From contig USCO01000030.1 of NCBI GenBank assembly GCA_900553135.1, positions 1 through 17,890 of the forward strand: DNA of 17,890 bases, in the 5' to 3' direction. This document shows, in pieces, positions 11,017 to 17,890 of this stretch (the stretch's first letter is position 1; the number at the start of each line of letters is the position of its first letter). Below the pieces are notes generated by a model, which was given only the letters and a program-made list of their open reading frames with translations, had not been told where the DNA came from and did no database searches. This DNA comes from an uncultured Eubacteriales bacterium. GTDB lineage: Bacteria; Bacillota; Clostridia; Oscillospirales; Oscillospiraceae. The position numbers were made by a program, and so were the translations under genes.

Positions 11017-14000
11017 TTAGACCTCTGTCCAAGTCCCGGCGGAAAAGAACCACAAAAGGCGGTGTTTCACCGCTTTTCCCGTGATGCGTTCCAGAGCGTG
11101 GGCGTAGGCCTTCAGCTGGGGCCGGTAGGCTTTTGCCCGCTGGGCCAGGCCGTGTTTGCCCACCCCGTCGCTTTTGAAGTCCAGCACGGTGATGCCGCCC
11201 TCCTCCTCAAACCAGCAGTCCACCACGCCCTGGAGAAGCACCTGCTCCCCCTGGGTGCCGCTCTGGTAGCCCTCCGCGTCGGTGAGGAGGGAAAATTTGA
11301 ATTCCCGCTCCACCCGGGGGGATGCCAGCACCCGCCGTCCCAGCTCGGAGTCGAAGAAGGCCGCCAGGGGTCTGGGGTCCACCGCCTCACCCTGCAGGGG
11401 GGTGAGGAAGCCCTCCTTCACCAGGCGCTCCAGCTCCCGCTGGATGGCGGGGACGGTGTGCTCTCCGGTGAAAGGCAGGTACTGCATGGCCAGATGGATG
11501 GCCGAGCCCCGCTGGGCGGGGGTGAGCCCCCGCTCCCGGGCCACGAAGTCGGGGCGGCGGATGGGGGCGGGCTCCTCCGGCACCACAGGGCTGGCCGCCT
11601 CCTGGGCGGCTTCCTGGTCCAGGGCCCGGCCCTTCAACTGGGTGGCGGTCAATTTGGAGGGACAGTCCACCGCCCCCTGGTGGGGGTAGGTCCAGGTGAG
11701 GGCGGCGGTGAGGTCCTCCAGGGCCTCCCCGTCCTGGACCGGCGCGTCGCCGAAGCGGCCCCGGTCCTCCGGCTCCTCCTCCAGACTCTCGCCGCTGACC
11801 CAGCGGATGTCCCAGGTGGGGCCCAGATTCCGGGCAATGGGACACGCCCGGCCCGCCAGCTCCCGCAGGGGCTCCCCCTCGGGCCGGGTGAGGGCGTGGA
11901 GCAGCACCCACTGGCCCACGCTCTGCTGCCGCTCCAGGGCCACCGGGGACACGTGCGCCCCAGTCTCCCCCGCCAGGCGCTCCAGGGCCTTGGGGCCGTC
12001 GGAGAGGGCCACCGTCATAATGAGTTTTTCCTGAGCCCGGGTCATGGCCACGTACAGCAGGCGCAGTTCCTCGGACATCATTTCCTTCTCCAGCTGCCGG
12101 GCCACCGCCCGCCGGGCCAGGGTCTGGTACTCCACCATGCGCTCCCGGTCCAGGCCCTTGGGCCCCACCCCCAGCACGGGGTGGAAGAGCACCGGACGCA
12201 TCAGGTCCTCCCGGTTCAGGCGCCGGGCCAGGCCGCACACCAGCACCACCGGCTTTTCCAGGCCCTTGGACTTGTGGATGGACAGGATGGAGACACCCTC
12301 CCCCTCCCGGCCGCCTCCGGCGGTGATTTTTCGTCCCGTGGCCCGCAGCCGCTCCAGGCGCAGCAGGAACTGGAACAGGGACCGGCAACCCCCGTCCTCC
12401 ATCTGCCCGGCCAGGGCGTAGAGGGTAAGCAGGTTGTTCTGCCGCTCCTCTCCCCCGGACATGGCCCCGAAGATGCCCAGCATATTGGTCTTTTCATAGA
12501 TGTGCCGGCGGCAGGTCCGGTCCCCCGCCCCAAAGCGCAGGTCCTCCAGCTCCCGGAGGAAATTTCGGCAATCCTGGTCCCCTTCCTCGGCGGCGTGGAC
12601 CAGAGCAGAATAAAAGTCTCCCTTGCTCCCTGCCCGCAGCAGGGCCAGCTTGTCCCCGTCAAAGCCGTAGACGGGGGAGCGCAGGGCGGCGATAAGGGCC
12701 ACGTCCTGGCGGGGGTTGTCCACGATCTGGAGGATGGACAGGGCCACGTTCACCTCGGTGGTGGCAAAAAAGTCCTCGCCCCCGTCTGCCGACCAGGGGA
12801 TGCCCTCCCGGCTCAGTGCCCGCAGATAGTGGTGGAGCACCACGCCGGGGCTGCGCAGCAGGATCATAACGTCGGAGGGCCGCACCGGCCGCAGGCCGTC
12901 TCCCTCCTTGATCATCAGGGGCTGCTCCAGCAGCTGGCGGATGCGCCGGGCGGCAAAGCGGGCCTCCAGGCGGTTTTTGTCCTCCTTCTCCCCCTCCTGG
13001 TCCCCCAGGCCGGACAAGTCCAGGGCATCCAGTTCCAGGGCGTAGTCCCCCTCCCCAGGGAACTTGGCCGCGGGCACCAGGGCCTGGTCGTCGGTATAGT
13101 CCAGCTCGCCCAGCTCCCGGGACATGATGTTCCGGAACAGGTCGTTACACCCCTCCAGCACCTGGGCACGGGAGCGGAAGTTCCGGGAGAGGAGCCGCTT
13201 GCGGGGCTCCCCCTCCGCCGCCTCCTCTCCAAAGGCAAAGCGTCGGTACTTGTCCAGAAAGATGGTGGGATCGGCCAAGCGGAAGCGGTAAATGGATTGC
13301 TTCACGTCGCCCACTTCAAATAAGGTACGCCCACCCTGGGAGATGGCGGTGAAGATGGCGTTTTGCACCTGGTTGGTGTCCTGGTACTCGTCCACCATCA
13401 CCTCGGCGTACCGGCTGCCCCAGGCCTGGGCCAGAGGAGTGGGCTCTCCCGTCTCCCCGTCCAGCAGCAGCTTCACCGCCCCGTGTTCCAGGTCGGAGAA
13501 GTCCAGCATGCTCCGCCGCTTCTTCTCCTGGGTATAGGCCTGCTGAAAGTCGGCCACCAGGTCCATAAGCCCCCGCACCGCCGGGGCGGACTGCATGAGG
13601 TCGTCCAGCACCTGGGCGCTGTCCCCCTCCAGCCGCTCGCCCAGCTTTTCCAGCAGGTCCTTGGCCCCTTCCCGCAGGGCCTTCACCCGCTCCCCGGCAG
13701 AGCGGGCCCGCTCCTCCTCCATGGGGCTGAGCTCAGTAGACCGCTTGCGCTTTCGTCCCGCGGGCGGGAATATCACGGGCAGGCTGGCGGCCGCCTGGTC
13801 CCAGTGTCCCGCCTGGGCTCCCCGCAGGAACTCCTGTACCCCCGCCAGGGAGGCCTCCAGGCTGGGGGCGTAGTTCTGCTCCAGCAGCTCGTCCTCCCCG
13901 CACAGGGCCAGGGCCTCCTCCAGCCGACGGGCTGCCTCCTGGGCCTGACGGGCCCCGTCCTCCAGAAGGAGGGCGCCCCAGGGGGTCTGGCCCGCGTCGG

Positions 14001-14613
14001 TCACCCCTTCCAGGGCCCAGGCCTGCTTCTGTTCCGCCAGCCAGCCCAGAGGGTCGGGGTGGCTCTGCACCCGGCTGAACACATCCAGCACGATCTGCAC
14101 CAGGCGGCTGTCGTCCCGCCCGGCGGCCAGGGTGTCTACCAAAATGGCAAAGTCACCCTGGGGGTCGATGTTCTCATACCGCCCCTCCAGCAGGTCGTCC
14201 AGCACCTGGACCATGAGGATGTTGGCCTCCCCCTCGTCACACAGGCGAAAATCGGGGTCCAGGTCCAGCAGGTGGCCGCTCTCCCGCAGCAGGGCGGCGC
14301 AGAAGGAGTGGATGGTGGAGATCTGTGCCCGGTAGACCAGAGTGGCCTGGCGGCGCAGGTGCCGGTCCCCCGGATCCTGGGCCAGGCGGCTGGACAGTTC
14401 TAAGGCGATGCGGGAGCGCAGCTCGGCCGCCGCCGCTTTGGTGTAGGTGATGACCAGAAACTGGTCGATATCCAGCCCCTCCCGGGTCACCCGGTCCAGC
14501 AGCCGCTCCACCAGTACCCGGGTCTTACCCGAACCGGCGGCGGCGGAGACCAGCAGCTCGCCTCCCCGGTCATCCACGATCTTCTTTTGTTCCTCCGTCA
14601 GGGGAAAGCCCAT
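11017..14613 (-). CDS. addA: ATP-dependent helicase/nuclease subunit A
   Basis: The 1198-residue product is a full-length AddA: a UvrD-type superfamily 1 helicase fused to a RecB-type nuclease. Helicase motifs are LTEEQKKIV (5-13, Q motif), Walker A AAAGSGKT (24-31), ITYTKAAAAEL (55-65), Walker B VDEYQDT (407-413), DVKQSIYRFR (436-445), SIHKSKGLE (778-786) and LLYVAMTRAQEKL (852-864). The C-terminal nuclease has His1040 (RGSAIH), Asp1132 (VVDCW), Asp1145 and Lys1147 (LDFKSD) and Gln1166 (YRPQLKAY), all intact. With AddB it processes double-strand breaks to 3' tails for RecA loading. The ATG has AGGAGG eight bases upstream, and addB ends 24 bases before it, the usual addBA order. No terminator separates it from the rpmE promoter. 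Confidence 0.98.
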   Translation of the reverse strand: MGFPLTEEQKKIVDDRGGELLVSAAAGSGKTRVLVERLLDRVTREGLDIDQFLVITYTKAAAAELRSRIALELSSRLAQDPGDRHLRRQATLVYRAQISTIHSFCAALLRESGHLLDLDPDFRLCDEGEANILMVQVLDDLLEGRYENIDPQGDFAILVDTLAAGRDDSRLVQIVLDVFSRVQSHPDPLGWLAEQKQAWALEGVTDAGQTPWGALLLEDGARQAQEAARRLEEALALCGEDELLEQNYAPSLEASLAGVQEFLRGAQAGHWDQAAASLPVIFPPAGRKRKRSTELSPMEEERARSAGERVKALREGAKDLLEKLGERLEGDSAQVLDDLMQSAPAVRGLMDLVADFQQAYTQEKKRRSMLDFSDLEHGAVKLLLDGETGEPTPLAQAWGSRYAEVMVDEYQDTNQVQNAIFTAISQGGRTLFEVGDVKQSIYRFRLADPTIFLDKYRRFAFGEEAAEGEPRKRLLSRNFRSRAQVLEGCNDLFRNIMSRELGELDYTDDQALVPAAKFPGEGDYALELDALDLSGLGDQEGEKEDKNRLEARFAARRIRQLLEQPLMIKEGDGLRPVRPSDVMILLRSPGVVLHHYLRALSREGIPWSADGGEDFFATTEVNVALSILQIVDNPRQDVALIAALRSPVYGFDGDKLALLRAGSKGDFYSALVHAAEEGDQDCRNFLRELEDLRFGAGDRTCRRHIYEKTNMLGIFGAMSGGEERQNNLLTLYALAGQMEDGGCRSLFQFLLRLERLRATGRKITAGGGREGEGVSILSIHKSKGLEKPVVLVCGLARRLNREDLMRPVLFHPVLGVGPKGLDRERMVEYQTLARRAVARQLEKEMMSEELRLLYVAMTRAQEKLIMTVALSDGPKALERLAGETGAHVSPVALERQQSVGQWVLLHALTRPEGEPLRELAGRACPIARNLGPTWDIRWVSGESLEEEPEDRGRFGDAPVQDGEALEDLTAALTWTYPHQGAVDCPSKLTATQLKGRALDQEAAQEAASPVVPEEPAPIRRPDFVARERGLTPAQRGSAIHLAMQYLPFTGEHTVPAIQRELERLVKEGFLTPLQGEAVDPRPLAAFFDSELGRRVLASPRVEREFKFSLLTDAEGYQSGTQGEQVLLQGVVDCWFEEEGGITVLDFKSDGVGKHGLAQRAKAYRPQLKAYAHALERITGKAVKHRLLWFFSAGTWTEV

Positions 14614-14637
14614 CTCTCCCGCCTCCTTTCCGTTCCA

Positions 14638-17600
14638 TCAGTTCTCTTCCTCCACTTCCTCCAGCCGCTGCCAGAACTCCTTGCTCTTTACCGTGGCCAG
14701 CCAGCGGCGGCAATCGTGTCCACGCCCCTCCTCAAAGTGGCAGGCGGCGGCATAGTCGCACCAGCGGCAGGCGTTCTTCTCCGCGCCCCGCCAGTAGGGG
14801 TCGGCGTCGATGTTGCCCTGGGAGAGCTCACCGCAGATCTCCTCCAGCACCGTCTGGATGTGCCGTCCCAGGCGGCCCAGGCGCTCGGCAGTGGCCAGGG
14901 CTTCCCCGGTGATGGCCCCCGTGGTCTTGGACACCTTCAGGGGCAGGAAGCGGTAGCCCTTCTCCCCCGGCTCCTCCATAGCGGAGAGCACCGCCGGGTC
15001 GTCCAGCACCAGGCCACTGCGGGTCAGCTCCTTGTCCATAAGCTTGCGCCACTGGTCCTGGGGCATGGAGCGGGTCCCCTTGATAATGGCGTCCCGGGCG
15101 GGGAGATAGAGAACGCCCGCCCCCTCCACCGGCTTGCCGTAAAACTCCTCGCCCCGGTCCTCCAGGGTAAAGAGGTAGAGGAGCATCTGAAGCCCCAGGC
15201 CGTTAAAGACCTCGGTGAGGTCGAAGGATTTCCGGCCCGTCTTGTAGTCCACCACCCGCAGGTAGAGCTTGCCGTCTTTTTCCCAGCCGTCCACCCGGTC
15301 CACAAAGCCGCTGACGCTGAGGGTCACCCCGTCCACCGTCAGCTCCACGGGGGGCAGGTCCTTTCCCGAGCCGAAGCCAAGCTCAAAGGAGATGGGCCGG
15401 AACTGGGAGGAGAAAAGCTCCTCGGCCACGTTGTCCACCACCGCCTGCACCGAGTGCAGCAGCCGCTGGAACAGGTAGCGGAAGCGTTCGCTCTGGTGCT
15501 CCAGGCCGCCCAATTCCTCCTGGACGTACCGGTCCACCGCCTGCTGGGTCAGCGCCCGCAGGCGCTCCTTCACGTCCTGGGTCTGGTCCTCCTCAAAGCC
15601 GGGCAGAGCAGTCTGGGAGAACAGGTCATCCTGGAGGACATGCTCCAGGACATAGTGGACAAAGGTACCATATTCCGGCGCTGTAAAGCCCGCAGGCTTG
15701 CGGGGCTGTGCCTGGAGTCCGTAGCGCATGAAGTAGCCAAAGTGGCAGGAGCGGTACTGGTCCATGCGGGAGGCGGACATGGGCACCTGCTTGCCGTACA
15801 GCCGCTCCACCGCCCGGTGGGACAGTTTTCCCCGCTGCCAGCTTCTGGCCCGGTCCAGCCGCGCCACCAGGGGGGCGTAGCCCTCCATGGCGGCCAGGGC
15901 GTCGTGGACCTGGCGGCTGCGTCCCGCCTGCTCCAGGGCGGGCAGCGGGGCGGTGTACCGGAAGCGTCCCCGCAGGTCCTCCTCCGCTGTGACGGTCAGG
16001 TCGGAAAACAGCAGCCGCAGCCGCTCCACCACAAAGCAGGGCCGCCGCTCCTCCCCGCCCGGGCCCTGGTTGGGCCAGGACACCACCAGCTTTTGGGTGG
16101 GCCGGGCGCAGGTGAGGTAGACGGTGGTCATCTCCCGGTAAAGGAGCTCCCGCCCCGACTGCTCCAGCTCCAGGCCGTAGCCCGACAGCAGGGAGCGGTC
16201 GTCGTCGGTGAGCAGCCCCGGGGCCGCCCCCACCATGGGGATGGCGTTGTCCTCCGCTCCCAGCAGGAACAGCACCTTCACGCTCTGGCCCGTGTTGCGG
16301 GTGGTCTCCCCCGCCGTCACCTGGTCCAGGGACACGGGGATGGCCCCCACGTCATATTGGGAGAGCACCAGACGGAACAGGGCGGCAAACTCCTCCAGTT
16401 CCATGGGGGTCTCCCCCAGCAGCTGGGCGCACTGCTCCAGGGCCCCGCACAGGATGTCCCACAGCTGGCGGTACTCCTCCGCCAGGGCGTTCTCTCCCCG
16501 CTGCCGCAGGCCCTCCATGCGCTCCTGGAGCCGCTGAGGCAGGCCGATCTCCTCCAAAAATGTGTAAAGTGCTATTGCCTGACCCACGCCGGTTTCTCTT
16601 GGGTTCTTCCTCAAATTCTCCAGGGACTGGGCCACCTGGCGGCGGCTGCGGTCCACCCGGGCCAGCAGGGCCTCGTCCTCCTCCGTCATGGGGTAGCCGT
16701 AGCCCCGGGGATGCTGGCTCCAGGGTTTCTTCTGGGTCCAGGCGCTGCCCCGCAGGTTCCATTTCAGCACATAATTTTCCAGCAGGTCCTGGTCCTCCTG
16801 CCCCAGCCCCGTAAGCCCCGTCTTGATATAGCGGAACACATCGTCGTAGCGGTAGCCCCCCGCCACCGTCTCCAGGGCTCCGGTAACCAGGGTCAGCACC
16901 GGTTTTTCCAGAATATCCGTCATGGCCGAGGCAAATACGGGCACCTGATACCGGGGAAACACCGACTGGATGAGGGGCTGATAGGCAGCAAAATCCCGGG
17001 CCACCACCGCAATGTCCCGGTAGCGCAGCCCCTCCTCCCGCACCAGGGTGCGGATGCGGGCAGCGGTCCACTCCACCTCAGAGCGGGCTGTGGCGGCAGA
17101 AAACAGCTCCACCGCGCCCTCCGCCTTCTGGGGCCGAACAGCTTCCGGGGAAAACAGCGACCTTTCCAGGTGGTTGAGGGCATCACTCTTACTGGGACAA
17201 TCACCAGCAAGGTTTTCTACTTCACAGGAAATCCCCGCCTCCCGGGCCAATTTCATCAGTTTTGCGGCGGTGCGGCGGGCCGGCGAGAAGATCCCGGTGC
17301 CCCCTTCGTCCTCCTCCAGGTGGTCGCAGGTGAGGGTGACGGTCATGGAGTTGGCCTGGGTCATGAGCAGGCGCAGTACCTCCCGCTGCTGGGGGGTGAA
17401 GTCGGTAAAGCCGTCCAGCCAGATGTCCTTGTCCCGCCCCCAGGGGCAGGTGGTTAATTTCTCCGCCACCCGGGTCAGGCGGTCCCGGGGGTCCAGGGCC
17501 ACCTGGGCGGCCATGGCCTGGTAGGTGCCGCAGATGAGTCCCAGGTCCCGCAGCTTGTCCCCCTCGCTGCCCCCGGTCTCCTCCCCTGCCCGGACCAGGT

Positions 17601-17890
17601 CCGCCGGGTCGGCCTGACAGCTTTTCAGCTCATTCACCGTGGCCAGCAGGCTCTCCAGGAAGGCGGGGCGCTTGGAGGGCCGGGCGTAGACGGTGAGCTG
17701 TCCCGTCAGGGATTTCACCGCCCCGTACATGAGCAGCAGCCGCCCTCCCTGGTCCAGCTCGGTCTCGCCCAGACCGCCCGCCTCCAGAAACACCCGGTTG
17801 GCCAGGCGGCTGAAGGAGAGTACCTCGGCGTACAGAGAGACTCCGTCTCCCCCCGCCCGGCACAGGGCCCGCTCGGCCTGGTGGGACTGC
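14638..17890 (-). CDS. addB: ATP-dependent helicase/nuclease subunit B, N-terminus cut off
   Basis: 1083 residues are visible and the frame is open to the window edge. The first visible part reads YAEVLSFSRLANRVFLEAGG, a family signature close to the N-terminus, so a few dozen residues with the Walker A motif should lie outside. WLDGFTDFTPQQ (encoded near 17400) and the degenerate second helicase half are typical of AddB. The C-terminal nuclease is intact: VDRVDGW (Asp near 15300) and VVDYKTG (Asp and Lys near 15245). The iron-sulfur cluster cysteines are present: one in RSCHFGYF (near 15747) and three in CRWCDYAAAC (14740-14769). Together they fit a functional AddB, which in the characterised Bacillus subtilis enzyme recognises Chi and cuts one strand. 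addA follows after 24 bases. Confidence 0.97.
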   Translation of the reverse strand, partial: QSHQAERALCRAGGDGVSLYAEVLSFSRLANRVFLEAGGLGETELDQGGRLLLMYGAVKSLTGQLTVYARPSKRPAFLESLLATVNELKSCQADPADLVRAGEETGGSEGDKLRDLGLICGTYQAMAAQVALDPRDRLTRVAEKLTTCPWGRDKDIWLDGFTDFTPQQREVLRLLMTQANSMTVTLTCDHLEEDEGGTGIFSPARRTAAKLMKLAREAGISCEVENLAGDCPSKSDALNHLERSLFSPEAVRPQKAEGAVELFSAATARSEVEWTAARIRTLVREEGLRYRDIAVVARDFAAYQPLIQSVFPRYQVPVFASAMTDILEKPVLTLVTGALETVAGGYRYDDVFRYIKTGLTGLGQEDQDLLENYVLKWNLRGSAWTQKKPWSQHPRGYGYPMTEEDEALLARVDRSRRQVAQSLENLRKNPRETGVGQAIALYTFLEEIGLPQRLQERMEGLRQRGENALAEEYRQLWDILCGALEQCAQLLGETPMELEEFAALFRLVLSQYDVGAIPVSLDQVTAGETTRNTGQSVKVLFLLGAEDNAIPMVGAAPGLLTDDDRSLLSGYGLELEQSGRELLYREMTTVYLTCARPTQKLVVSWPNQGPGGEERRPCFVVERLRLLFSDLTVTAEEDLRGRFRYTAPLPALEQAGRSRQVHDALAAMEGYAPLVARLDRARSWQRGKLSHRAVERLYGKQVPMSASRMDQYRSCHFGYFMRYGLQAQPRKPAGFTAPEYGTFVHYVLEHVLQDDLFSQTALPGFEEDQTQDVKERLRALTQQAVDRYVQEELGGLEHQSERFRYLFQRLLHSVQAVVDNVAEELFSSQFRPISFELGFGSGKDLPPVELTVDGVTLSVSGFVDRVDGWEKDGKLYLRVVDYKTGRKSFDLTEVFNGLGLQMLLYLFTLEDRGEEFYGKPVEGAGVLYLPARDAIIKGTRSMPQDQWRKLMDKELTRSGLVLDDPAVLSAMEEPGEKGYRFLPLKVSKTTGAITGEALATAERLGRLGRHIQTVLEEICGELSQGNIDADPYWRGAEKNACRWCDYAAACHFEEGRGHDCRRWLATVKSKEFWQRLEEVEEEN

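Noticed and set aside
11008..13323. A 771-codon open frame on the plus strand opposite addA
   Set aside because: It is the antisense shadow of addA: GC-rich codon use removes stops from the opposite strand. The minus-strand frame has every helicase and nuclease motif. The plus-strand translation is low-complexity with no recognisable domain.
14587..17457. A 956-codon open frame on the plus strand opposite addB
   Set aside because: Same antisense effect. The composition is His/Gln/Gly/Leu-biased, and the minus strand encodes an intact AddB nuclease and iron-sulfur site.

Overview
The window is a GC-rich stretch of a bacterial chromosome. The gene set points to a Gram-positive anaerobe of the class Clostridia, most likely Oscillospiraceae (a Flavonifractor/Lawsonibacter/Intestinimonas-like gut bacterium). 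The reasons are AddAB instead of RecBCD, MutS2, an HPr with both His15 and Ser46, a biotin-dependent decarboxylase alpha subunit with an Ala/Pro linker, the coaD-adjacent coiled-coil protein typical of clostridia, and strong AGGAGG ribosome binding sites. The genus is an inference. All recognised genes are on the minus strand except one 70-residue gene at 8515-8727.

Layout from high to low coordinates, which is the direction of transcription for most genes. addB (5' end cut by the window edge) and addA form the two-subunit recombination helicase/nuclease. rpmE (ribosomal protein L31) follows from its own promoter, placed directly after the addA stop, and ends at a strong terminator. A flavin-reductase-like gene and hflX form the next unit. 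hflX converges on the lone plus-strand gene, and the two share a bidirectional terminator. That small gene is divergent from a short XRE-type regulator, with two related palindromic operators between them. The regulator heads a tight run: XRE - yigZ-family - unknown 145-aa gene - mutS2. Next is ptsH (HPr) with a promoter that contains a perfect inverted repeat. The rsmD - coaD - coiled-coil-protein operon begins just behind the ptsH terminator. The left end holds a 42-codon gene with a consensus promoter and a leader of about 220 nt, its own terminator, and then a biotin-dependent carboxyltransferase/decarboxylase alpha subunit (oadA/pycB-like) whose biotin domain runs off the window.

Most of the window is housekeeping: DNA repair, translation, CoA synthesis and sugar-PTS signalling. 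Several genes concern the ribosome (rsmD, rpmE, hflX, mutS2 and perhaps yigZ). I saw no mobile element, CRISPR array, tRNA or rRNA. I do not see a clear new system. The best leads are the XRE/70-aa divergent module with twin operators, the unknown 145-aa gene between yigZ and mutS2, and the 42-aa gene with its long leader.
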